From positions 1-9,679 of the forward strand of contig JAEORM010000276.1 of assembly GCA_016840905.1 (NCBI GenBank): a DNA stretch of 9,679 nt. Reading direction: 5' to 3'. The stretch's first letter is position 1; each line of letters opens with the position of its first letter. Positions 1 to 6,261 of the stretch are shown piece by piece. A model generated the notes under the pieces. That model was not told where the DNA came from. It made no database searches and worked only from the letters and a program-made list of their open reading frames with translations. The translations under genes and the position numbers were made by a program. Source of the stretch: Candidatus Gerdarchaeota archaeon (lineage in GTDB: Archaea > Asgardarchaeota > Heimdallarchaeia > JABLTI01).

Positions 1-10
1 ATTATTCATT

Positions 11-1378
11 CTATTGTGTTGCTGCAGTAATATTACAGTCAGCCACTTTGACCGTAGGAATATAGGTTGGAGTGTATACTTCCCACCTTTTGATCTGTTT
101 GGTATCATTTCCTATGGCAGTGATATTTTTACTCATACGTAAGAGGTTGTCTGACAAACGTAATTTGCGGACAGGTTTCTTAATTTCACCATCCTCAATT
201 AAGAACATACCATCTCGAGGAATAGTTGAAAATTCACCTTCAAGCATATTTGTGTATCGGGTATACCAATTGGAAGTAACATAGATGGTTGGTTTCTTAG
301 AGTCAGCAACTATTTCATCAAAGGATTGACTGCCTGTTGAAAAGACCATATTTGAAGCGAATGGAGCAAGTATTTTTGAGCCAGCACCAAAATCAAGGAA
401 AACAGAGCTTCCAGTGGTTTTTGCTTGCATCATAAGAGCTGAAGTTGTATTGTGGATTACCCCTACAAGAATACCATTGGCTATTATGGGTGTTTTTGTT
501 GTAGGTGTGCCTTCAACATCAAAAGGTCTGCTTCCAAGCCCTTCACCAATATGAGCGTCATCAATAACATTGAATTTTTCAGGAGCAATTTGCTCACCGA
601 AATGATCGCTGAGAGGACTCATACCAATGAGCATCATAACAGGATTAGCACCATCAGTGATTTGTCCTAAAACATTAGCACCTACAGTGGGGCTCATGAT
701 GAGATCATATTTGCCTGCTTTACCTTGTTTGCCACCAACAGCCATTTTAGCTAAATTACCAGCATATTTACCAGCATCAACAAATCTTTTCTCCATTTTA
801 GAGATATCACGACCAACAACAATGTCTTGACCACTACTTTCATTGTCAACAAAAGAACGAATGGTCATTCGGTAGAATGAGCTATCATACGAGGCATCGG
901 TACCATGACTTGTGCGTAAAGAAATCTTAGAACTACCAAAATAGAGTGCTCCTGCAACACGTTTTGCTCCAGCAGAAATTGATGTATCAATAGCAAGATT
1001 AACCATTTCAGGTGCTTTCTCATAGAGGTCATCAGTTTTTTTATCATACAAACCAGGAATAGCAGTATAGCTATGCTTTTCTTTTTCCATACCAGCATAT
1101 AACTCGCTATCAGGCATTTTCTTAGCAAAAGCAACAGCTCGCTTAATGGTTTCATCAATTTTCTTTGGTGTGGGATCTTGAATATCTACTTGAGTTATTT
1201 TTCGACCAACAGCTAAGAAGACCTCTAAAAGGGAGGTTTCCCATTTTTTAGCAATATCAATATTTGAATTGGAGAAACGAATTTGATAATTGGGGCTAAT
1301 AGTTAGATAAGCAATAGCCTCAGTAGCACCTTCTTTAAGGGCTAAATCAATAGTCTGTTTAGTAAAATTATCTGTCAT
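11..1378 (-). CDS. tldE: TldE/PmbA-type subunit of TldD/TldE metalloprotease
   Basis: This is the partner subunit of TldD, which in bacteria forms a heterodimeric protease acting on unfolded or modified peptides (microcin B17 maturation, CcdA antitoxin turnover); the archaeal substrate is unknown. The 455-residue product is close to the roughly 450 residues usual for PmbA. It has the family's N-terminal part (early 'ALKEGATEAIAYLTIS') and a C-terminal beta-rich part, but no HExxxH motif, as expected for the non-catalytic half. The reading frame stays open 19 codons further upstream, into tldD. I chose ATG at 1378 because it is 2 nt past the tldD stop and is preceded at good spacing by AGGAGGAG, which lies within the last tldD codons. 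This implies translational coupling with tldD. The stop is TAG at 13-11; nothing can be said about a terminator because the window ends 10 bases later. Confidence 0.93.
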   Translation of the reverse strand: MTDNFTKQTIDLALKEGATEAIAYLTISPNYQIRFSNSNIDIAKKWETSLLEVFLAVGRKITQVDIQDPTPKKIDETIKRAVAFAKKMPDSELYAGMEKEKHSYTAIPGLYDKKTDDLYEKAPEMVNLAIDTSISAGAKRVAGALYFGSSKISLRTSHGTDASYDSSFYRMTIRSFVDNESSGQDIVVGRDISKMEKRFVDAGKYAGNLAKMAVGGKQGKAGKYDLIMSPTVGANVLGQITDGANPVMMLIGMSPLSDHFGEQIAPEKFNVIDDAHIGEGLGSRPFDVEGTPTTKTPIIANGILVGVIHNTTSALMMQAKTTGSSVFLDFGAGSKILAPFASNMVFSTGSQSFDEIVADSKKPTIYVTSNWYTRYTNMLEGEFSTIPRDGMFLIEDGEIKKPVRKLRLSDNLLRMSKNITAIGNDTKQIKRWEVYTPTYIPTVKVADCNITAATQ

Positions 1379-1380
1379 GA

Positions 1381-1392
1381 TTATTCTCCTCC
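1381..1392 (-). promoter_or_regulatory. tldE ribosome binding site inside the end of tldD
   Basis: On the minus strand the final tldD codons (Leu-Gly-Gly-Glu-stop) read TTAGGAGGAGAATAA. This supplies an AGGAGG Shine-Dalgarno immediately ahead of the tldE ATG at 1378. It decides the tldE start over the longer open frame and makes coupled translation of the two subunits, in about 1:1 amounts, likely. Confidence 0.8.
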
Positions 1393-2826
1393 TAAGCGAA
1401 TATTTCGCATACGAACTTGCGCACCACCCATCCATACGGGGGCACCTTGTTGGGGATCACTTTTGCCACAGGTTCCATAGGGGAACTCAGCGTCTTTAGT
1501 AACCGCATCAACACTACCAAAAAGACCAGCAGTGGTTAATTCAAGGATTGGACGACGAACCATAGTATCAGTTAATTTACCATTTTCAATCAAATAAGCT
1601 TCAAGACCAACATACTTACTTTGGAATCTTCTGTCGTCAATATTCCACTCAGTGAATGATTTCATGTAAATCCCTTTCTTTACTCCTTCAATTAATTCGT
1701 CGATTTTATAATTGCCTGGAGCGAAGTAGGTGTTAGCCATTCTTATCAATGGTTCTCTATCATAACCAATAGCTCTTGCAGAAGCATTTGATTTTGTATC
1801 AAATCTATAAGCGAACTCTCTGTTTAAGAGTAGTTCATTTATCATTCCTTCTTTTATTAGATATCTTGGTTGTGCTTTTACACATTCATCATCATAGAGA
1901 TAATAACCTGCACTTCCTGGTAGAGTGGGATCGTCAATAATCGTAACTGCTTCTGTTCCGATTTTTATTTCTCCTAATTTTTGTTTTTCTAACAAATCGA
2001 TATAGAATGATTCACCTGCTTGAGCACCTTCTCTTCCAAGGATTCTATCACCTTCAGATGGATGCCCAGTATTTTCGTGTGAGATTATTCCTGCTACTTC
2101 ACCACTAACAATAACATCTGTTACCCCAAGCTTCATTCCTTGAGCATTATTAGCAGTTTTGACTAATGCTTCGTTATCCTTGACTAATTTATCAACTATT
2201 TTATCCTCTTTGAACCATTCCCAACCTTTGGCTCCTGCTTGCCCATAGAATCTTTGTTCAGACCCTACAGCTCCTTTTGCGGTATTAAAAGTGTAAAATG
2301 CCACTAATGATTTGTCTGATTCGACTTTTGATCCTTCGCTATTTGCGATATATTTCTTATCTCGAGTCATTTCCAGCATTAATGTTCGCATTACTAAACT
2401 TGCACCGAATGGTTGTTCCATAAGTGTTTTATCAATTCCCAAAATATATTTGGCTTTATCTTCACCAGAGATATCCTCAAAGTGTTGCTTCACTTTAGTT
2501 TGCCATTTTGCTTTGACAATATCTTCTTCTGAAAAATTGATTGGTGTTTTTCTTTTGCTAGCTTTCGCCATTTTCAGTGCAACATCAATAACTTTCTCAA
2601 TGTTTTCCTTATCCAATTTTGCCGTAGAACAGAATCCAATTCCTTCCTCAGTCAATACTCGTATGCCTATTCCTTGCGTCGAAGTTTCTCCTCCACCAAT
2701 AATTGCACCATTTCTGGTTGTATACCCTTCTTTCCGAGAATCGACATACCGAGCTTCGATATATTTGGCACCTTTTTTGGTTCCATAGTCTACTGCAAAA
2801 TCAGCTATATCAATACCATTTTTCAT
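1381..2826 (-). CDS. tldD: TldD metalloprotease, catalytic subunit
   Basis: This is the catalytic half of the TldD/TldE peptidase, a cytoplasmic zinc enzyme. The 481-residue length equals that of bacterial TldD. The zinc-binding HExxxH motif is present as H250-E251-N-T-G-H255, followed by the typical 'GD' after it, and the C-terminal cysteine ligand is in 'GTCGKSDPQQGAPV' (C453). The active site therefore looks complete. It is the first gene of a two-gene minus-strand operon with tldE. The start ATG at 2826 has only a weak Shine-Dalgarno-like GGA about 12 nt upstream, which fits a first gene with a short leader. A BRE/TATA-like element lies about 55-67 nt upstream of the ATG. The TldD/TldE assignment is secure from motifs; the physiological substrate in this organism is not inferable. 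Confidence 0.96.
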   Translation of the reverse strand: MKNGIDIADFAVDYGTKKGAKYIEARYVDSRKEGYTTRNGAIIGGGETSTQGIGIRVLTEEGIGFCSTAKLDKENIEKVIDVALKMAKASKRKTPINFSEEDIVKAKWQTKVKQHFEDISGEDKAKYILGIDKTLMEQPFGASLVMRTLMLEMTRDKKYIANSEGSKVESDKSLVAFYTFNTAKGAVGSEQRFYGQAGAKGWEWFKEDKIVDKLVKDNEALVKTANNAQGMKLGVTDVIVSGEVAGIISHENTGHPSEGDRILGREGAQAGESFYIDLLEKQKLGEIKIGTEAVTIIDDPTLPGSAGYYLYDDECVKAQPRYLIKEGMINELLLNREFAYRFDTKSNASARAIGYDREPLIRMANTYFAPGNYKIDELIEGVKKGIYMKSFTEWNIDDRRFQSKYVGLEAYLIENGKLTDTMVRRPILELTTAGLFGSVDAVTKDAEFPYGTCGKSDPQQGAPVWMGGAQVRMRNIRLGGE

Positions 2827-2880
2827 AGATATTTTTTCCAGCTATTTTATTTGTTTCTTGAATAGTAAACATTTTATTTG

Positions 2881-2893
2881 TTTAAATTTTCCG
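2881..2893 (-). promoter_or_regulatory. BRE/TATA-like promoter of the tldD-tldE operon
   Basis: Read on the minus strand this is CGGAAAATTTAAA: a purine-rich BRE-like CGGAAA directly followed by an A/T TATA-like ATTTAAA. Transcription would start about 25 nt downstream, near 2857, giving a leader of about 30 nt before the tldD ATG. The assignment is by pattern only. Confidence 0.45.
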
Positions 2894-2956
2894 TTTACAT
2901 AGAATAACCTTGCACTCTTTCTAACTGTTTTTTGATTCTTGAAGGAGCAAAAACAG

Positions 2957-2964
2957 TTATATAT
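2957..2964 (+). promoter_or_regulatory. TATA-like box for the ATP synthase subunit C gene
   Basis: TTATATAT preceded by an A-rich stretch (GCAAAAACAG) resembles an archaeal BRE/TATA pair. The expected start near 2986 would give a leader of about 70 nt containing the 3004-3020 dyad. The sequence is nearly symmetrical, so it could also serve the minus strand. Confidence 0.4.
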
Positions 2965-3003
2965 TTCTGATATTTCACTTGAACATTGTCGAAAAGAAGA
3001 TGG

Positions 3004-3020
3004 AACGTTTCGAAAACGTT
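3004..3020. repeat. Perfect 7-bp inverted repeat upstream of subunit C
   Basis: AACGTTT-CGA-AAACGTT is a perfect dyad with a 3-nt centre, ending 35 nt before the subunit C ATG and followed by TTATTTT. It could be an operator for a dimeric regulator in the divergent promoter region, or a small hairpin in the subunit C leader. A T-rich tail also makes weak termination of incoming transcription possible. Confidence 0.5.
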
Positions 3021-3055
3021 TTATTTTCACAGAATAAAAAATCGACGAGGAATAG

Positions 3056-4132
3056 ATGATGATAAGAAATGCTCAAGAATATGGTGCTCTAAACGTTCAT
3101 ATGCGTGCCCAACGAACTGAATTTTTCTCTGCAGGAACTTACAATCTACTTGCTAGTGCATCCGATTTTGATAATTTACGTCAAATGTTAGCTAATACAA
3201 AATACCATGATATTATTGGTGCAGAGATGGTTAAGAAGCACCCTGATTTAATTGAGCTTGATCGTCGTCTTGTTCAAAATTTTGTAGATCAATATAATCA
3301 ATATCGAAAATATATCCCCAGACGAGTACAAAATTTCATTGCTGCGGATAGCAAGTCTTATTTCCTAAATAACGTCAAAGTTATCCTTTCAGCTCTTCAT
3401 GGAGCTAATCGTTATGAAGAAGCAAAAGGAATGCTTATTTCACTCACCGAAAACGAAAACCTCGAAACAGACTATCTTTACAAATCAAAGGATGTAGAAG
3501 ATTTGATTAGTCGGATTTCCAATGAGAAATTACGAACATCTCTTGAAAACGCTCTCGGTGAATACAAGTTTCTTGATTTAGTCTATCCTTTAATTATCGC
3601 AGTAGATCAATATTTCTATGGGACTATCTGTACCGAACTGACCAATCTAAAAGGGGAAGATCAACTTAAAACTAAGAGTTTATTCGCAACACGTGTTGGT
3701 TTACAAAATATCGAAATAATCCTTCGAGCTAAAGCTTATAAAATCCAACCAGGAATAGTCAAGAAATGGTTGATTGCTACGAAATTCTGTCCTTTGAGAG
3801 CAAATATCCATGAAAAATTAATTAACGCACAAGACTTCGAACCTGCTTTTCATATCCTTAGAGATGAAACACCGTTCAGATCTCTTGCTCTAAGATTGCT
3901 AAATAATCTCGAAGAAGGTCTTGCTCCTTTGGAAAATTATGATAATTATGCTGATCAAGAAATGGTCTATAAAGCTAATTCTATTTTCCGTGGTGCTAGC
4001 TTCAATTTAGCAATTTTTCCAGCATTTTTCATTCTTAAAGAGATAGAATTGAGAAATCTCAGATCCCTCATTCTAGGGGTTATTAATAAAAGGTCTTCAA
4101 ATGAAATCCTAGATAAAATAGTCTTGGTTTAG
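3056..4132 (+). CDS. atpC: A/V-type ATP synthase subunit C
   Basis: Subunit C of the archaeal rotary ATP synthase (homologue of V-ATPase subunit d) is the funnel-shaped protein that sits on the rotor ring and receives the central stalk. The 358-residue product is soluble and helical with no membrane segments, near the family's usual length of about 350. The N-terminal family pattern is visible: 'YNLLASASDFDNLRQMLANT' resembles the usual S-x-LL-S-x-x-D-x-x-x-L-x-x-x-L-x-x-T-x-Y block. The immediate neighbour is the proteolipid K gene, and subunit I lies further downstream, which supports the call. ATG occurs twice in tandem, at 3056 and 3059. A GAGG Shine-Dalgarno at 3047-3050 sits 5 nt before the first and 8 nt before the second, so Met2 may be the real start. 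The upstream dyad may regulate it. Confidence 0.93.
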   Translation: MMIRNAQEYGALNVHMRAQRTEFFSAGTYNLLASASDFDNLRQMLANTKYHDIIGAEMVKKHPDLIELDRRLVQNFVDQYNQYRKYIPRRVQNFIAADSKSYFLNNVKVILSALHGANRYEEAKGMLISLTENENLETDYLYKSKDVEDLISRISNEKLRTSLENALGEYKFLDLVYPLIIAVDQYFYGTICTELTNLKGEDQLKTKSLFATRVGLQNIEIILRAKAYKIQPGIVKKWLIATKFCPLRANIHEKLINAQDFEPAFHILRDETPFRSLALRLLNNLEEGLAPLENYDNYADQEMVYKANSIFRGASFNLAIFPAFFILKEIELRNLRSLILGVINKRSSNEILDKIVLV

Positions 4133-4159
4133 AGAAGTCTTAGTAAATATTAAAAAGCA

Positions 4160-4168
4160 TATAATTAT
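4160..4168 (+). promoter_or_regulatory. TATA-like box for atpK
   Basis: TTAAAAAGCATATAATTATTG in the 81-nt gap after subunit C contains CATATAAT preceded by AAAAAG, an archaeal TATA/BRE-like arrangement. The predicted start near 4185-4190 would give atpK a leader of about 25 nt with the strong Shine-Dalgarno. It suggests that K can be transcribed apart from subunit C. Confidence 0.35.
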
Positions 4169-4197
4169 TGAAATAAAAAAGAGGAAAAAATTTCCAT

Positions 4198-4206
4198 TAA
4201 GGAGGT
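4198..4206 (+). promoter_or_regulatory. Very strong Shine-Dalgarno of atpK
   Basis: TAAGGAGGT is a 9-nt perfect complement of the 3' end of prokaryotic 16S rRNA (ACCTCCTTA). It lies 7 nt before the ATT at 4214. No ATG, GTG or TTG occurs at usable spacing in any frame, so this site points to ATT as the start. Confidence 0.8.
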
Positions 4207-4213
4207 AACGCTT

Positions 4214-4576
4214 ATTCGTCCTTTATCAGTTTACAAAACAATCTTCATCGTAATACAGGCACTAGTCATTATAATTGGATTAGCTGCAATAGTAAAATTA
4301 GCTGTTGCTATAGGTGCCAGTCCAGATACTGGTTTCTCAATAAATGCTGCAGCTGAATCTGGATTAATTGCTGTTGGTGCAGGATTAGCTATTGGTTTAT
4401 CTGGTACCGGAGCTGGCATTGGATTAGGAACTGCTGCTGCATCTGCTGCTGCCGCAATCACAGAAAAACCTGAATCCTTTGGTAAATTACTTGTACTTTT
4501 AGCTTTAATTGAAGCTATTGCAATTTACGGTTTCGTTATTGCTTTTGTCCTTGCAGGTAATATTACTCCAGCATAA
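4214..4576 (+). CDS. atpK: A/V-type ATP synthase proteolipid subunit K, ATT start
   Basis: This is the rotor-ring proteolipid (c-like subunit) that carries ions across the membrane. Translation from ATT gives 120 residues. There is an N-terminal hydrophobic segment (about 9-30, with a Lys near its end; extra helix or signal peptide). It is followed by a glycine/alanine-rich helix (about 50-82, 'GLAIGLSGTGAGIGLG'), the polar loop 'TEKPESFG', and a second helix with the carboxylate in 'LIEAIAIYGFVIAF' (E100). It is a single hairpin with one ion site. In-frame codons between the TGA at 4169-4171 and the TAA at 4574-4576 include no ATG, GTG, TTG or CTG, and the protein has no internal methionine. 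ATT at 4214 sits 7 nt after a perfect Shine-Dalgarno and is followed by Arg-Pro-Leu; a single G-to-T change from ATG would explain it. Flanking subunit C and tandem terminators frame it. Confidence 0.9.
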   Translation: MRPLSVYKTIFIVIQALVIIIGLAAIVKLAVAIGASPDTGFSINAAAESGLIAVGAGLAIGLSGTGAGIGLGTAAASAAAAITEKPESFGKLLVLLALIEAIAIYGFVIAFVLAGNITPA

Positions 4577-4594
4577 TCAGATACAAAAGAAAAT

Positions 4595-4653
4595 AAACTT
4601 CAAATACTTTGAAGTTTGAGACGGCATTCTAGCCGTCGTTTGACTATTTTTTT
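4595..4653 (+). terminator. Tandem hairpin terminator after atpK
   Basis: Two consecutive hairpins follow the atpK stop. The first is AAACTTCAAA-TAC-TTTGAAGTTT (4595-4617, 10 perfect pairs). The second is GACGGC-ATTCTA-GCCGTC (4620-4637, 6 perfect pairs). A seven-T run follows at 4647-4653. This looks like a strong transcription end that separates atpK from the aminotransferase. Confidence 0.75.
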
Positions 4654-4762
4654 CATTATTTTACTCAGCTGGTTACTCTTTAATCTTAACTACCAACAAT
4701 TTTTTTAAGCTCGGAATAATTATATCTTTGAATCTTTAATTAGCGTGAATAATTAGGATTCA

Positions 4763-4772
4763 TTTATAAAAT
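4763..4772 (+). promoter_or_regulatory. TATA box of the aminotransferase gene
   Basis: TTTATAAAAT is close to the archaeal TATA consensus. Its centre is about 28 nt before the ATG at 4796, so transcription would start at or within a few bases of the start codon. No Shine-Dalgarno is present before the ATG, which agrees with a leaderless mRNA. Confidence 0.6.
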
Positions 4773-4795
4773 AAACCATCTTGAGTTGTATACTT

Positions 4796-6085
4796 ATGTC
4801 GGGAAATGCAGATAGATTTGATTTTGCAGCTTGGACAAAATTGCTCCCTCCATCAGAGATACGAGCCTTATTATCCTATAAGGTTAAATATAATTTTGGT
4901 GGTGTGCTACCAGGTGCTTTACCAATCCCAACTTTAGCGGATATTCTTATTTCAATTGGTGAAGAGAATAAAGCTGATGAAAAAGAGGGTAGATATGCTG
5001 AGGCTATTAATCTATGGAATTATGGTCCAACAGGTGGACATGAATTTGTTTTACGTGTTTTAGCCAATAGACTTCGTAGAGTTGATGATATTAATCTTGA
5101 TCCAGAAGTTGGTTGGAAAAATGTTATTTTAACAACTGGTTCACAACAAGCTCTTTATGCTATTCTTGATACAATGATTGACCCAGGGGATGTAATTTTA
5201 ACTCCTAGTCCAGCTTATCTAGGTTTTCTAGCACCAGCTTTTAAATTAGGTGGTGAAATTGTTACTATTCCTACTGATAAGGAAGGGATGATTCCAGAAT
5301 TTGTTGATCAAGCAATACCAATATGTGAGAAGAAATTTGGTAAGAAACCATCTATATTATATGTTGTACCAGATTCTGATAATCCTAAAGGAACTACCTT
5401 GTCATTTGCTCGTAGAAAAGCTTTATTTGATATTGCAGAAGAACATGATATTCTAATCATGGAAGATCAAGCTTATAAAGAAATACAATTTAGCGGAGAA
5501 CCAATAAAACCCATTAAATCTCTTGATAAAGATAACACTAGAGTGGCGTACCTTAGAACTACCTCTAAGGAAGCAGCGGTTATACGAATGGGTTATTCTG
5601 TATTACCTGAGAACTTGAAGAATGAAGTGTTGAAAGATAAAGGCTATTTAGATTTATGTTCTCCAACAATACTTCAGAAAGTTATGGCTATATATTATGA
5701 AAAGTACATTGATAAAGTACTTCCAGAATGTTTGAAAACTTACAAAAAGCATGCTGATGCTATGCTGAAAGGTATGGATGAAACATTCCCAGCAGGAGAA
5801 TATACTCGTCCTTCAGGTGGCTTTTTTGTTTGGTATGAATCCCAGAAAATGTTCAATTCAAAAACATTCTTGCAACAAAAGGGTGTGCCCAATGATATTA
5901 CTTTTGTTCCCGGAGCAGCTTTTTACCCAATTAAAGGTTGGGAATTAAATGAATCAGGTAGTAAATTAGCTCCCTCTGTAGCCAAAACAAATACCATGCG
6001 ATTAGGGTATTCCTATAATAATGAAAAAGATATTTATGATGGAATTACTCGATTAGGCAACCTTCTTACAAAAGAATTAGCCTAA
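4796..6085 (+). CDS. PLP-dependent class I/II aminotransferase
   Basis: A 429-residue cytoplasmic fold-type I pyridoxal-phosphate enzyme, with the aminotransferase pattern typical of the aminoadipate/kynurenine-type group. Visible landmarks: 'LWNYGPTGGHEFVLRVLANR' near the N-terminus; 'TTGSQQALYAILD' (cofactor phosphate region); N196-P in 'DNPKGTT'; D224 and Y227 in 'MEDQAY' (cofactor ring contacts); Schiff-base lysine K258 in 'TTSKEAAVIRMGY'; and carboxylate-binding R402 in 'MRLGYSYN'. All key residues are present. The Lys-to-Arg block lacks the usual proline/glycine and is one residue shorter than 'SKxxAPGxRxGY'. The frame is open five codons upstream to a TTG at 4781, but ATG at 4796 suits the TATA spacing. 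The substrate cannot be named from sequence alone. It sits between two ATP synthase genes, bounded by terminators, with no evident functional link. Confidence 0.92.
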   Translation: MSGNADRFDFAAWTKLLPPSEIRALLSYKVKYNFGGVLPGALPIPTLADILISIGEENKADEKEGRYAEAINLWNYGPTGGHEFVLRVLANRLRRVDDINLDPEVGWKNVILTTGSQQALYAILDTMIDPGDVILTPSPAYLGFLAPAFKLGGEIVTIPTDKEGMIPEFVDQAIPICEKKFGKKPSILYVVPDSDNPKGTTLSFARRKALFDIAEEHDILIMEDQAYKEIQFSGEPIKPIKSLDKDNTRVAYLRTTSKEAAVIRMGYSVLPENLKNEVLKDKGYLDLCSPTILQKVMAIYYEKYIDKVLPECLKTYKKHADAMLKGMDETFPAGEYTRPSGGFFVWYESQKMFNSKTFLQQKGVPNDITFVPGAAFYPIKGWELNESGSKLAPSVAKTNTMRLGYSYNNEKDIYDGITRLGNLLTKELA

Positions 6086-6098
6086 TAAAATGATATTT

Positions 6099-6132
6099 GA
6101 AATTGTCTTTCAATGAAAGATAATTTCTTTTT
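6099..6132 (+). terminator. Intrinsic terminator after the aminotransferase
   Basis: GAAATTGTCTTTC-AAT-GAAAGATAATTTC forms a 13-bp stem with one G-U wobble and a 3-nt loop (6099-6127), followed directly by TTTTT and further T-rich sequence. It begins 14 nt after the aminotransferase stop. Confidence 0.75.
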
Positions 6133-6140
6133 ATTTTATA

Positions 6141-6149
6141 TTTATAAAT
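6141..6149 (+). promoter_or_regulatory. TATA-like box for the subunit I gene
   Basis: TTTATAAAT lies just after the terminator. A start about 25 nt downstream would fall near 6170, upstream of both candidate start codons of subunit I. This suggests independent transcription of subunit I; the assignment is by pattern only. Confidence 0.4.
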
Positions 6150-6261
6150 TCAGATAAAAAGTGCTTTTCAGTTGGAAAGTAAAAATTATAAGAAGTAAAT
6201 GCAAAAGTTTTTATCTCTACAGTCTAGAAAGTTGAGAGACTTCGAACAGGTGCAAGTACCC

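Noticed and set aside
2312..2788. A 158-codon plus-strand frame
   Set aside because: It is antisense to tldD, whose catalytic motifs and length are complete; no family resemblance on the plus strand.
2842..3030. A 62-codon open frame on the minus strand between tldD and subunit C
   Set aside because: Its composition is unlike the neighbours, there is no family resemblance or clear ribosome site, and it covers the promoter elements and dyad of the divergent region.
4231..4461. A 76-codon minus-strand frame rich in Ala and Pro
   Set aside because: It is the antisense shadow of the Ala/Gly-rich atpK, which explains every codon pattern there.
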